Assembly (NCBI GenBank): GCA_000708835.1
Contig: DF237099.1
Coordinates: 1 to 64,000, forward strand
DNA from: Klebsormidium nitens
Lineage: Eukaryota > Streptophyta > Klebsormidiophyceae > Klebsormidiales > Klebsormidiaceae
Length of the DNA stretch: 64,000 nt
Direction: 5' to 3'
Of the stretch, positions 10,835-23,600 are shown piece by piece. The stretch's first letter is position 1. Every line of letters begins with the position of its first letter. Both the position numbers and the translations under genes were made by a program. The notes beneath the pieces are model-generated. The model ran no database searches. It saw nothing but the letters and a program-made list of their open reading frames with translations, and was not told the DNA's origin.

Positions 10835-13800
10835 ATGGGGGAGCAGTCTGGCAGCTGGTCGCTCGAGGATTTACTCGAGGGAGGGGACATCAGCCGGACG
10901 CTGAGTGGACGGTCTGCTGAGCACAGCGGAAGGACCGTCACGCACGATGCTCAGAGCGTAAGGGCAAACGAGGGCAGCAGCTCAGAATTCCAGCATTTAG
11001 GGACGAGAGATGGACCGATAGGGCGGACCGTAGGTGGTGGTCTGGAGGTGGGAATTGGTCCCGAGCAAGGGGTGCCCGTTCTTTTGAATGGGTCAGGGTA
11101 TCTGCCTGGGCCGGGGTCCTACGGTTTTGGGCATGATGCTAGGAACGGGGAGCACCATCCTGGTCACATCAACTCTCACAAGACGGGTGCTGACGTCAGC
11201 AATCATGAAGAGGGAATTGAGATGCCCCCAGACAAGGTGGTCAAAGCTTATACGGAGAAGCAACGGTTGCCAAAAAGCGACGCTCTTCTCAGCGCTCCTG
11301 CTGCGAACGGCACCGCAAAGGAATGGGAGAGAGTGCACGGGCCGCAGCCCTCGAGCGGCCTGGCGGCGACCCTTGGCAGGCAGGCGGCACGCCAGCTCAT
11401 CCTGCTCGCACTCCTGCTCCGTGATGTAATCATGGGCCTCATGGGGGCTTCTGCGCACCTTTGGGGGCTGCTCAGGCAGCGGAAGAAGCGCTCGTTTCGG
11501 GCGTGGGTCGTCTTCGTCCTGCGAACGGTCAGGGAAGGGGCACTGGAGACGGTTCAAAGCCTGGGGGCCTGTGCGAACAACTTCGGGGCTTATTCGCATC
11601 GGAGGGTGAAAGTGTGGGCTGAAGTGTATGGGAAGCAGCTGCCGCAGCCAGTGCAGGAGGCGGCAAGGCAGATTGTGGGGCAGGGGTCCCTGGCAATTCG
11701 GCGGTGTGAAAAGGCCCTTGACGGGGTGTATGACTGGGGACAGGGCCAGTTGGCGGGGTGAGTAGGCGCCTGTGCACAATTTGCAGGGATCTAAGTTGTG
11801 AACATTCTTTCCAGAGTCCATTCACAAGTTTACGTACGCTTGCTGACTATATGGCTTTATTGATGCCCACTGTAAGTTCAGCAATGCTACCGTTCACTTT
11901 ACACTTTTTTCCGACGGACTTCTCGACCGGAAGGCTTGTCCAGAGTTAGATGGCTGAATGGGTCACTTGCACTCTCAGAATGTTTCATGTTGGCCTCGCC
12001 TTCTGGACTCTTTCAAAGTACATCCGTTTTCTGCTGTCGTGCAAGTTGGCCCTTTCAGTCTGGAGGGAAGGCGAACAGACTAGTCCGCCCTCTGCCCTCT
12101 GCTGAGCATTGTTTGCCTGCCTCTTGACGCTATCTCTTTGTTCTAACCTTTCCAATATCCCTTTCCTCTAGCTGATTCTTCAACCATTTCAACTCAAAAG
12201 GCTTGTCCACCCCGTGTAACAGCCGCTCTCAAAGGCCTTGTCCTGAGTATTGTAACCTGGATGAACTCCTTTTTGCTGTGGCGCAGTTTGGCCCTTTCTT
12301 TCTGACAAACATACGAACGAACCCCTGCAACTTTTCTTCGTACTCTGCCCTTACATGCATTCGCTCAAATACTTGTTGCCTGCCCCTTGCCAGGAAGCGG
12401 AATCGTACGCCAAAGCCCCGGCACAAAAGCGGAGGCGGCGCCTTTACAGTCCTGATGGCATTCCTAGTGTCTCTTCTGACCCTGCGCCTGAGTTGGAACC
12501 TCCTCGCACTGAGTGGGGGGGCCCTTCGCCCAGCCGTTCCAGCCCCCCCGGACCCGTTCGACGTCGTATACATCCTCCAACAACTAGAGCAAGAGACTGC
12601 CGCCAGTATGGGGTGGGGCCCCGGAGAGGAGGAAGAGACGCGGAAGGAAGAGGTGGAACGGGTCTCGATCCACGATCTGATGGTACTGAAAGAGCTGAAT
12701 GAACGGAAGGAACGATTGGCGATAACTAGAGCGGCGGAGGAAAGGGAGAAGGCGGCGAGGGTTGCGGAGGAGCAAGGGGTTGCTGCTGCGGACTCTAAAA
12801 GGAAGGGAGTAGGGGGGAGCGGAATGGGGAGCCAAGTCGGGGTGGGGAAGACTGCGGGCGGGAAGAAGGGGCGATATTTCGGGTGGTTGGATAAAGGGGG
12901 GGAGGAAGTGATCTGGGAAGCGCCCGCGTTTTCGGAGCAGACGCACCTGCGGCTGCGGCACGGGAATGCAAGTAAGGGCCGAAGTTGCGCTCAAGGTCTC
13001 CGCTTCGCAAAGTGAAAAGATGATGTCAAATTCCACGGAAGATTATCAGAGCTTTCCAATCGAATCGGTCGTAGGCTGTCGGCCAGCATGACAGGCAGAG
13101 AGTGATGACGTCAATTTGGTAGGATGCTCTAGGTGTGGAGCAACAAGGTATCGAGTTGTGGTCGCGTGTCCGTCGCCCAGATGCGGATTGCCATGCACTT
13201 GGCGTACGCTTAGCTTAGCTCAGGAACAGTCTGATGGTGACGTAAGACGTTCCCGCTTTTATGTGCGCTGTGCAAAGCCCTTCCAACAATTGTGATCTGC
13301 TGTCCAGTCCAGGATGTCTAACTGGCGATCTGCAGCTGTTTTCAATATTCCGGGTATTGTGACGTACTCTTTTCAAGTCATCAACAAGGATTACTGACGA
13401 TTGATGGCGAGCGCCCAAAGAGACATGCCGTGTTCACTCTACTGTGTGAGCGAGGTCAAACTTTCATACCCGTCCCTTTGGCTGCAGTTCCTCGGATGGG
13501 GTTCGGAACCGCGGGGCTGGGCAATCAAACCAAGCAGGCGGTCTTATGGGCGATCGAAGCTGGCTACAGGTAAGTCGTAGACGCTTCCCGTCACTCTTCT
13601 CTTTTCTGTCAAATTTGGATCCTCCGGATTTCTTCCTCTTGCGGCCAACTACGGAGTTGGTTCTTCGTTCGAAGCTTGGGGTACCGTTTTGTTATATTTC
13701 CGAAACAGGCATTGACTTTCTCCTTCAATCTGTTGGATGGAAGGAACCAGCAGGAAGTCACTCAAATTGGCTTTTGAACGGATCACCGTACACGCATCTA

Positions 13801-16800
13801 AACTCGTTTAATTTCGAGTAACCCTTTTTGGCCTGCCGAACACTCAGGACATACTTTAAACGGGAACAGAAATTTCAAAGTCTAGCAGGTAACATAGGGT
13901 TTCCGGGATTCCTAAAGTGTTCAATAGAGGGTTATCTCGCGTTGAGCCTGACGACATTAAACGCTGGTACAATATCTACGTTTCGCATCTACGTGACTGT
14001 CAGAAGTCCACAACCTTTCTGGACGCAGTGCACCTGGATCTCAACTAGATCTCGACACACCTTCTACAACGAACGTCTTTTTCCGTCCTGACCCCGAAAG
14101 GACGAAGGAATTGAGTTTTAAGCGAAGGCTACTTTGAAATAAGCTTCACAAGGATTCAAACCTGGTTCTAACCAGGTTGTTCGACCCGGCGAATAGGCTT
14201 AACCAGGGACTAAACCCGGTTCTGACCAGGTTGTTCGACTCGGCGACTGCGCGGGAGTGGTACCGCCAGGACGAGTTGGGAGCTGCCATCAAGGAGAGCG
14301 GGATCCCTCGAGACCACCTGTTTCTGGTAACGAAGGTGAGCGCAGCCGGCGCATTTTGGTCCTAGATACAGTGGCATTCTGCCTCACCTGTTTCTCGTAT
14401 TAAAGGGAAGCGAAGGCAGGTCGATCTGGTGTCCTAGAAACGGTGGCAATCTGAGTTTCGCGTTTTTTTAGCATGGAATTCTCGCTTTAAAGAGGGCGTC
14501 ACGGGACCGTAACCCCTGACGTCACGTAGCGGCATCGGAACATGGCTTCCTAACAAGCTGTCGCCAAAAACTGTTGTATTCACGCCTGCACCAAGAGTGC
14601 TTGGCCTTGCTTGAAGTGGCCGGGTGATGACGTCCCGTCAATGCTTTCTGTAAAGTGCCATTTACTTGCTGGTTGTTAGAAACACCATTTGGAGGCTGAA
14701 CCACAAAGCTCTGCCGGAAACCGGAAGGCTGTTGTCGGGCCATCCGGCTGCATTCAGGCGTCTTAGTTATCATTTGACGAAACGAATTCGAAACTTCACT
14801 TTAAGCTCCGACTTGCTCCAATCCGTTATCACCTTAGGCCTGCGCAACGCCTTCGGCATCGCCACAATCTTCATCGAACCATCACCGGTACGCATCCCCG
14901 CATCGCTTTCCAGATCGCCTTTCCACAATGCTCGATCCAGCGGCCAACTGGAGCCGCAAATTTCACCGCAAGCATGCAGAAACACCCCGCTTCCCTAGGC
15001 GCATTATCACACCCGTTCGTAAAAGCAGCTTTGCCTCTGGTGTGAATATGCAGATCCATCCCCGGGACATGACGATCCAGGGCACGAAAGCCGCGCTAGC
15101 GGGCGCTTTGAAGGACCTCCAAACCGACTACGTAGACTTAGCGTTGCTGCACTACCCGCGCTGCTTCGAGCAACTAGAGGGGTGCTACAAGAACGGGAAG
15201 GTCGTCCCAGGTTCCTGGATGGACGGGTAAGTCTTAAGGTTGAAAATTTTCGACATGTTGGACTTGAGCTATTGTTGGATGGATGGATGGACTTTTCTGG
15301 CTCGGATGTTGTGGAATCTTTGGCGTCAGAATTGCTGCGCTGTACACTGTGCTTCGAGCAACTAGAGGGGTGCTAAAGAACGGGAAGGTCGTCCCAGGGT
15401 CCTGGATGGACGGGTAAGTCTTGAAGTAATAAATTTCGACATGTTGGATTTGAGCTACTCTTGGATGGATGGATGGACTTTTCCGGCTCGGATATTGTGG
15501 AATCTTTGGAGTAGAATTGCTGCGCTGTACACTTTGCTTCGAGCAACTAGAGGGGTGCAACAAGAACGGGAAGGTGGTCCTAGGGTCCTGGATGGACGGG
15601 TAAGTCTTCCTGAGTCGAAGATGTGAAAGTTGCTGCGCTGTACAGTGCTTCGAGCAACTAGAGGAGTGCTACGAAAACGGAAGGTGGTCCTGAATTCTAA
15701 CTGGACGAGATCTGTGCTTCGATGACAACCACAGAATGGGCGGGACAGGAGTCCGAACGTGACCGGATGGATCGGAAATGGTCGGGAATACTTTTCACAC
15801 CTTGTATCGCTCGTAGATTGGTCATGCGACCGTATTTTTAGAAATGTATGTATCACGATGCCACAACAAGCGCCCTTCAGTGATACTGACGTCCGTCTTT
15901 GGCAGTTGGACGGCTCTGGAGAATCTGTACTGGGAGGGCAAGGTGCGGGCCTTGGGGGTGAGTCCTTGTTCCGGTTCCGGTTCCGGTTCCGATTCGAGCC
16001 CCGTTTGCCTTCTTGTTACCGTTTCATTCAGGTCCTCGTTTCTTGTCGGTTCTGACGTCCTTTTCTGTGCCCGTTCCGCCTTTTTTCCGTGTTGCTTACC
16101 ATTCCGGTTACTTGCATCTTCGTTCGTCATGCACAAAAAAAATTGCACCGGTCTCGGCTTCGACAAACAATCGTACTCTCTTCATGGACTTCGAGACAGT
16201 ATTACCCTTTGGATCGAGGCTAGACATTTTAGCGTCAGGACAATAGAAGTAGAATATTCATTACTGTCGTTGATGGAAGTTTCTGAGCCGAGATTGTAGA
16301 TTTGGTAGAATCTGAACGACACCGCTTGATTCAGCAATAGTTTCCCCGTCTTTCTGTCCAGACCTCCCTTCTCGGGTTTGTTTCTTTTCGTTTCCTCTGT
16401 CGTTGTTCTTGATTTTCTTGATAGGTCTCATACTGTTTCCGAACTCCTCGAACCGTCTGTTTTCAACCTCCTGGATAGCCCGTATTTTCCTTTCTGACTC
16501 TTCTTTCGCCCACATCTTTAAGATTGTACATGCTCAAAATCGTCAAACCTCCCAGACTTTTACCTTCAAAGTCCTGACAGCGTGCCACATACTCAAATTT
16601 TGTCCCCCAATCTCCGGAGGTGTCAAACTCTCATATCCAAAAATTCCTTTGACTCAAACATCAAACTCTGAAACCCTCAAACACGCTTCCTCAAACACCC
16701 ATTCGCAGGTGAGCAACTTCGACATGCGAGAAGCGGGCGCTGTTTGCCGCTTCGCTTCCAACAAGATACAACCGCACGTCTTCCAGGCGTAAGCCCGCCC

Positions 16801-19247
16801 CTACCGCCCCTGTCTTGCTTCCTGATGTCAAGGTTGCCCTTCTTATATAGATCGCTTGAGGTTGTTGCTTCGAGATTCTCTTCTGCCTTTGAATATCGAC
16901 ATCTTTAAAGCGGTCCACTTCTGTTTCAGATACGATCGGGCTGAAGATATGTCCGCACCCATAGACGTATGTGAAGATCCTTCATATTCATCTCCATTGT
17001 ACGATATGCTGCACGACTTTCAGATTGGCGACCTTTGCGTTACTCTTGGTATGTCTACCTCACATTGAACTTGGGTTAGGCGATTGGCGGCCCACGTGAC
17101 AATGATTGCAAGTTATGAAATGATTGCCGGGTTGACGGTGGCCTCTGTTTCCTGTCCCAGGAACTCCGACCTGATTACCAGCAACGCAAGAATACGAGTG
17201 AGTCGGCCTTCCTTTGTTCCAAAACGATGGTTCTCGAGTCCATGTCTATCCCAGCTTTGAAAATGAGTGCAGGACCTAAACCTGCAATTTTAAAGTAACG
17301 GCCTCTACAGCGTCAGCTTTGTGAACGATTGGCTCGGGCAAAGATCGCGCCAAAGGACGACACTGATGGCGTCACGCAGAAGGTTTTGGCTTTGGTCAGA
17401 GGCAGGAGTCACTCGACAAAGCTGACAGTAAGGCAACGGGTAAAATGCATGGGTAGAATCTACTCAAGACCATCTCAACATGCGACTTTCCGTTGTGCAA
17501 ACATGACTCCGCTTTGCGTGTCGGAGTTTCGAAATGTACTTCTTCGGTTTATTGGTTGTTCGGGGACCGCGGCTCCTGAGTTCGTGGGATCACTTCGCTG
17601 TTTCAAACAGAGTCTGGTCAAAGCCACAACGAAGCTCTGCTCCTGATCCGCCACGTGTCGTCCTTTCAGAGGTGGGCCATTTACAAGCGCATGCTGTTCA
17701 TGGGCTACAGCACGCTGGGTAACCAGTGGGTTTCGCAGGGTTACGAGCCTAACCCGGTAAGCGCCCACCTCATTGATGCCACGTTGCGAGTGTGTCAAGA
17801 CCTTCGGCTGTACTTCGGGGCCTTCCTATTTGACACCAGCGGCAGAAGTCGTCAGTTTACGTCGATTGGCAGAAGGATCCGAGGACGGGTCAGTCCAGAA
17901 GTGACAGTGACGTACATTATAAGCGCAACCAAGTCAGATGGTTTGAGCTAGTGGCTCCTGCATCTACTGCATTGATACTTTCGAGTTTTGCCTCGCAACG
18001 CCTTGTTTGCCCTCGTTGTTTCTGGCGCAAGTGCTTTTATCCAACCGCAAAAGCGTCGTTGCTTTCCGGTTTCGTATCAGTAGTGCCTCGTGGGCGTTGA
18101 TCATTTCAAAAGCATTAGTTTAGTCCGGCAACTGAGTTCGCAATCTGTTGTCAAAGCTGCACCTCCTTTCCTTAAGCTGAACGGACCCCTGTTGTCCAAT
18201 CTCTTCTCAAACTTGAGTGATCGTATACTCCGATATCAGTCTTCTGAGCGGGTTGGACATTGTCGATACAACCCTTCAAGCAAGAGCAAAGCAAAATCCG
18301 ATTTCTATCGCCCAGTATACTCGATACCTTCTCTCGTTAAGAAGCAACGTCCAGTCAGAAGAGGTTGCTTATGAGTCTTGATCGTTGTAACAGGTCCTCT
18401 TCAACCCGGTCGTTGAGAGGATTGCCAAGCTCCGCAACTGCACCGCGGCGCAAGTGAGTGACGTGGCAGCCCGGACACGTGGCTTCGCAATATGCTCATT
18501 TCCAACCTTTTGAATCCTTCCTTGAGGTAGAAACGAGTATGAAGAGACACCTTTCTTGAGCTTGCATGTTTCTTCGCTGCCTGAGGGTTAAGTCCGTCCA
18601 AAGCCCCTATGAAATCAGATTCTTTGTTGTGAGGCCGTTGCTGAAGAAGAGGGCATGCACCCGTCGTTGATTCTGGGTTTTCCAAGGGGTGTACTGTGCT
18701 TACTGCGCGCTGATGCCGCTGTGCTGTACCGGGAATGCGTTCTGTTTGCTGTGACAACAGCTGGCGATTGTGACCCAAACCCCAGAACTGCGATGCTCAT
18801 GGATTGCTAACAACGTCCCCCAAGACAGCCCTGTTGGCGTAACCGCCGACATGAAGCGATGAGCAGTCAGCGAATCGTTCAGACGTCGCTGCAAAGCCCT
18901 TATATCCCTGGTCAATTGACGTTTGGAGTCGAAGACGTTCCACTTGTTCTTTCGCGCTGTCTGCATCCATCGGAAAGCCGTGCGAAGGTTTCCTATTTTT
19001 CTCAAAGGCGTTGTTCCTCCCGGTTCTGATCTATGCTCGGGGCGTTCAGGTGGCACTGCGGTGGGCGCTCAATTGGGACCAGGTAATCATTCCCCGGTCA
19101 CACACCCGGGAGCACATCTTCGAGAACTTCCGGGTGTTTCAGGGGGAGTGCGAGGTTGACGGGGCGGAGATGCACGCTTTGAACGCCCTAGAGAAAATGG
19201 GGGTGGATCGGGTGATGGAGACATATGAGGCGACGCATCAGAGCTGA
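10835..19247 (+). CDS. Aldo-keto reductase with long membrane-anchored N-terminal extension
   Basis: Eleven exons: 10835-11757, 12394-12971, 13488-13569, 14230-14335, 15054-15226, 15906-15957, 16709-16788, 17161-17197, 17670-17756, 18394-18453 and 19050-19247. Phases agree throughout, giving 791 residues. Residues from about 500 are a complete aldo-keto reductase, an NADPH-dependent carbonyl reductase fold. It opens with PRMGFGTAGLG, and the catalytic tetrad is visible as Asp in LFDSA, Tyr in EWYRQDELG, Lys in FLVTK and His in LALLHYP. The end has LRWALNWDQVIIPRS, the cofactor phosphate-binding stretch. Residues 1-307 are low-complexity with a basic helical tail. A hydrophobic segment (about 323-347) follows, then a charged helix-forming linker, so the reductase is probably tethered to a membrane. 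The substrate is unknown. The joins of exons 1-3 rest on phase and splice sites, so a split into two genes remains possible. Exon-edge duplications occur at 14164-14246 and 15163-15710. Confidence 0.78.
14164..14246 (+). repeat. Tandem duplication of an acceptor site and exon start (AKR exon 4)
   Basis: A 29-base stretch containing the splice acceptor and first codons of exon 4 occurs at 14164 and again at 14218, a period of 54. Both copies carry ACCAG/GTTGTTCGAC. Using the upstream acceptor (exon start 14176 instead of 14230) keeps the frame open and adds 18 residues. Short palindromic AACC..GGTT words surround the copies. Confidence 0.85.
15163..15710 (+). repeat. Four-copy tandem duplication of an exon end, donor and intron piece (AKR exon 5)
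   Basis: The stretch starting GCTTCGAGCAACTAGAGG occurs at 15163 (in the true exon), 15351, 15536 and 15647, with periods of 188, 185 and 111. The first three copies retain ATGGACGG/GTAAGTC donors at 15227, 15414 and 15600. The fourth lacks the donor. Copies 1 and 2 also share a GGAT microsatellite. Copy 2 has lost one base and copy 3 is full length. Confidence 0.9.
15969..15990 (+). repeat. (TTCCGG)n microsatellite
   Basis: About 3.5 units of TTCCGG lie in AKR intron 6, just after the donor of exon 6. Confidence 0.9.
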
Positions 19248-20674
19248 AAGTGGGGGCACGCGGGCGGAGGGTTTGTTTCGGCACTGTTAAAATTATTTGC
19301 GACCGGCTTTTTAAAAAGGTACTAACCAAGGTGATTAACCCGGCTTGTCAGTGAGCGCCTCTTCATCGGGATATGCTAATCAAACACGTGTTTGACGGTC
19401 ATGAAGCGCATCTGGCAGATTGATTCCTGACAGAAGAAAGCTGTGGCAGGAGGATTCTTATATCAAGTTAGATGTATTCCGGCCTTCTCATGGTAACTGT
19501 TTAGCAGACCGTACATGGTCGGCCGTCTTGCAGACTACAGGCATTTCCAGGCTCAGCCATCGAATCCTGCCGTATCCCATGATGAGGCCTAATGAGGGTA
19601 CGTGCATACTGCTATATTTCCTGTAAAGTAGACCATACGTACTGGACGGTACTGCATGCGCCCAATGCTTAAATTGATCATGCATGGCGCATGCATGGCC
19701 GGCATGCCGGCACCTCATTGGATCGCAAGATAATGGACAAGCCATGTCACCTGTCGTGCAGCCGTTTCAGTGTCTGCGTAAGTACACGTGCCAGTGCACA
19801 TAGCGGCCTAGGCATGTATACGTGCGATCGGCCACGTTTTCGACGACATCAGCCATGGCATCATTGTAGCGATTTATGCGGTCACTCGTGTTAACTTGCC
19901 TAATTTGCAATATCTGGAAGATGCCCGCGTCGAGGCGGGCCTAGCGTGTGCACTGAGGGGCAACCTTTGACCAAATGAGTCTCCTTATAAGTGAGTCGGA
20001 GCCTGTGACAGTTTCCTATCAACGTCCATATGTTGACCCGCATTGGGTTCTTATAGACCTCGCATTCGATTCTTTATCAGAGTAAGTATGACCGTGATCG
20101 ATTTACGAGTGATCAGGACCAGCTCGCGACTTTGCAACGCGATTAGAAAGTAAACCTCGTGACCCAGTCTACAATACAAGATGTTCAAGTGAAGCTACAA
20201 TTGGAGACTTCCATGCTTTGTAAGTACAGAATCTTATGTTGTATGAGTGCGGATAAATCAGGGTTGTAAGTTTGTCACGAGTATTTCAACTCATCAGCAT
20301 GAATTCTTGAGGCGTCGGACATTGTATCTTCACTGAGGCCCGATGACTCCGGTCGTTAATTTCACTAAGGCAGTGCTTTGACGAACTGGGGTCAGGATCA
20401 ACCTACATGTCAACAGCTAGCTTACACTCACATTACCGGACAACGCTTTGAACAGTAACTGCCGAATACCTTTTCAATCCAAGCCGTTCAAGAGTTTCTA
20501 CTTAAGGGAGGCCACTTAACATACTCATGACTCCGGACAATCTAAGCGCCTTCCCCAACGCCCGTCCCGCTTTTGACCTCTCCAGCATTCGTCGCTTGCG
20601 AGTACTCAAGTCATCCCAAACTTCGGTAGCTGCCCGTGTAGGACGAATTCTAAGACTCGCTAAACCGGCCAGAC
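19248..20674. other. Convergent intergenic region, AKR 3' end to MYB 3' end
   Basis: No gene is recognised. The interval separates two convergent genes. It includes a short self-complementary patch near 19680-19720 (GCATGCATGGC and GCCGGCATGCCGGC) and otherwise unremarkable non-coding sequence. Confidence 0.5.
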
Positions 20675-23600
20675 TCATGTTTGGTTCTCATCCGGCCAGG
20701 TCAGAAAGCACTGCGCAAATCGCTGCTCCACGTCGGATGACGCTCCGCTCGGGCTTCGATGCCCCGCGGAATGTGAGCTCTGTTCTTTGGCTTCACGCAC
20801 TGCCACGTCGGCCCCAGCCGTCGTTGCGTCAGGCCCACCGGCCGAGTCCCCGGGGAGCGGAACCTGCCCCGGCGGAACTTGCTGGGCGAGCCATTGATGC
20901 CACTCGGCACCGTTACCCACCGGTTCTATTCTCTCAGGGGCCTTGGGATCCTCCAACCCGACCCATCCCGGCATGCGGTCCCCCTGCTTCAACCCCGCAC
21001 CCGAGGCATTGGTCTCTTCCAACCGGTCGCCCGAGTCCCCCATATCGTCAGGAAGCTCGTTCCACCCTCCCCCCTCCGTCGCCTGTTCGCCCCCCCCCCC
21101 AACGCCCGGTTCTTCCAACCGGAGCCCTTGCATGGGGCCGACGTCGACCGGTTTTCCAGAGTGCCCCCCCATTGCTCCACCCAAAAGGCCCCCCCGGCGC
21201 GGCCGCTTGCCGCCCCCCTCGGTGTAGGGGGTTCTGATCGGGCTCGAAGCGGAGTCGGGTGTCGATGGCGAGACGAGCGACACGCTCCCGTCGGCGACGG
21301 AAGCTCCAAACCCTTCCCGGTTATCGCCCTCCTCGTAGGGAAGTACGGGGGTTCCGGACCGGGTTAGCGTTGACAGGAACGCGATGGCAGCACGCATCTG
21401 CACGTGCTGCTCCCGCAGCTTGACAACCTGGTCGGGGTCTAACCGGGTCGGGTTAGCGGGGTCCACCGCGTTGAATTGCTTGGCCTGCTGGTCCAAGAGG
21501 CTACAAAGGTGCTCCGTGACCAGCTTGGTTAGGGCCGGGTTAGCGACGCTAGCTTTGCGCGGGGGAGAGTGCTGCCCAGACTCGGCACCGGCCCCCCATG
21601 ACGCACGCGGCTCTTGGGGGGGTGGCTCATGCCCTAGATACAAGCCCCCCGGACCACGACCCGCCGACCCGCTTTCCAAGGACTGACGCGCCGGCAGAAG
21701 TTCTTCGCAAGGGTGAGGAGTTTGCTCGGGATCTAAAGGAGTTTCGTCAGGGGGGCTAGACTGCAAAACGAAAGCCGAGGGCTCGCCCCGACTCTCGTTC
21801 TCGGAGGCGCTTCGCAGGAATTGTTTTTCCGACAGGGGGGACCCGACCGTCCACCGGAAGAAGCTGTTGTCCCCCCCAAAAAGATGAGAGTCCGTGCCGC
21901 CGAAGCCGGCCGAAGTCGGGGGGCTCCCGAAGCTCCTCAAAAGCTCCCCCCCCTCTCCCGACGCCTGGGGCTTGTGAGCTTGCACACGGGTGGCCCCCGC
22001 AGGGGGTCTCCGAATTGTGTCGCTCACTTCTTTCAGCAGCGCCGTGAAGCTTCCGTCGAGGGGGGGCGAAAACTGGGTGTTTGCAACCCCCTGGGCGACC
22101 AGCCCCTCACTAAGTGGGGCCTCAGACTCGTCCCGCCCCGCCCCTCCGCTGCTGGCTTCGCTCGCACTTTTCCCGATGGCAGCCCGCAGCCACCCCGGTT
22201 CGCTGACGTCAGCGGAGGCGTACCGCGCCAGGAGGCCGGGGGGAACCCCCGAGACCATATCCTCCCACCGCACCCCCCCCCTCGGCAGCTGCTGTTCGGC
22301 ACCCCCCCCCGGACCTGGATGCCGCGCGTTTAGAATCGCCCACTGCGCCTTCCAATCAAAGTTCTCTTCGGCACTATTCCCTGAGCCGCTGCTTCCTCCG
22401 GAAGCGTCAATCTCGTCCAACGGAAGGTCCGAAACCACCAGCCCCCCCGCCCTTGGCGAGTGCCCCTCACCCCCTTGACGCGTTTTCCTTTTCGCCGCCC
22501 CCCCCGTTGCCACAAACGCACTGCCCCGCCCCTGCTTCTGGAGCGGGATCGTCACAGGTGTTGAGCCGCCAGTTTCGGTCAGGTGGAACGCCGTCTGCTC
22601 AGGGGATCCCCCCGACCGGGAGCTGGTCCACTGCGCAAGCAGCTGCGCCTTCCAGTCGAAATGCCCGCCGCTTTCAGCCGGGCGCTCGCCACTCTCGTTC
22701 TCGCCAAAATCAATCACACCTCGATCCCTCTTTCTCGTGCTGTCCAAGCTCCCAGCTTGCGGCGAACCGCTCGATGTTGCCCGCATCCGGGGGGTCCCCA
22801 CCTGGGGATCCTGAAACCCCCCTCGCTCTTGCACGGGGACGGGGGATCCCCCCCGGGGCACGTCTCCAGGCTTCGCCCACTCCGTTATCCATTGCGATAT
22901 CTGGTCGAGCCGCCAGACTGTCCCCGCTGAGTGCGACCGTTTACTCGCCCCCCCAAGAGGCGTCTCTCCCCTGCCCCGCTCAGGGCTTTCGCTTCTTTGT
23001 TTCTTTAGGGGGATCACCGGCCCGTCGTTTTCTGCCCCCAGCTTGCGGGCCAGCTTTGCAGTAGGCCCCTCTTCGATCACATTATCGAGAGTGAGCGCGA
23101 CGGGCGGCTTCCCATCTGAAACGATTGGCATACGTAATCTCGGCGGATCGCCGGTTTCCCCGGGGTCTTCTCCAGCCTGAGCGATTGCTATCTCTGGCCC
23201 CCCCGGAAGAGCCGTAAGTGGCAGGGGTTTGTCGGATTCCTCCATGTCAGAGGGTGCACCTGGCTGGGAGGATATGACCCCCTTGTCGGACTCTCCCCGG
23301 TTTTCAAGGGAGGGCTTTAGAGAGGCGATGTAAGCTCGGAGAGGGGACGGCGCGAACTTCTTTGCGCTGGTGCTTGTATCCTGCAAAAATCGTGAGGAGA
23401 GACGATGGTGAGCGAGGGGTTTGGATAGTGGGTCAGCCTACAATGCCCGTTGAACATCGCCTCACGTTTACGTTTTGCTTCGTCCATGGGCATTGAAATG
23501 GTTAAGCACAATCGCAGTCGTTCTTTCGGGCCCGAAAACTTGCTCAGGCAGGGGTTAGCTTGCACTAACTCAAATCGGCTGTCATCAGACTCCACTCAGA

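Noticed and set aside
13319-13398. Short frame starting MSNWRSAAVFNIPGIV before AKR exon 3
   Set aside because: It considered as a last exon of an upstream gene, but exon 12394-12971 joins directly to 13488 in phase and completes the AKR start, leaving no gene needing this exon.
16928-17061. Possible AKR exon (YDRAEDMSAPID...) after a good acceptor
   Set aside because: Including it breaks the frame at the next exon. Skipping it joins exon 7 to 17161-17197 in phase and restores the expected AKR sequence.
20879-22478. Long plus-strand frames opposite the MYB last exon
   Set aside because: Pro/Arg/Ser-rich shadows of a GC-rich coding exon on the other strand, with no splice context of their own.
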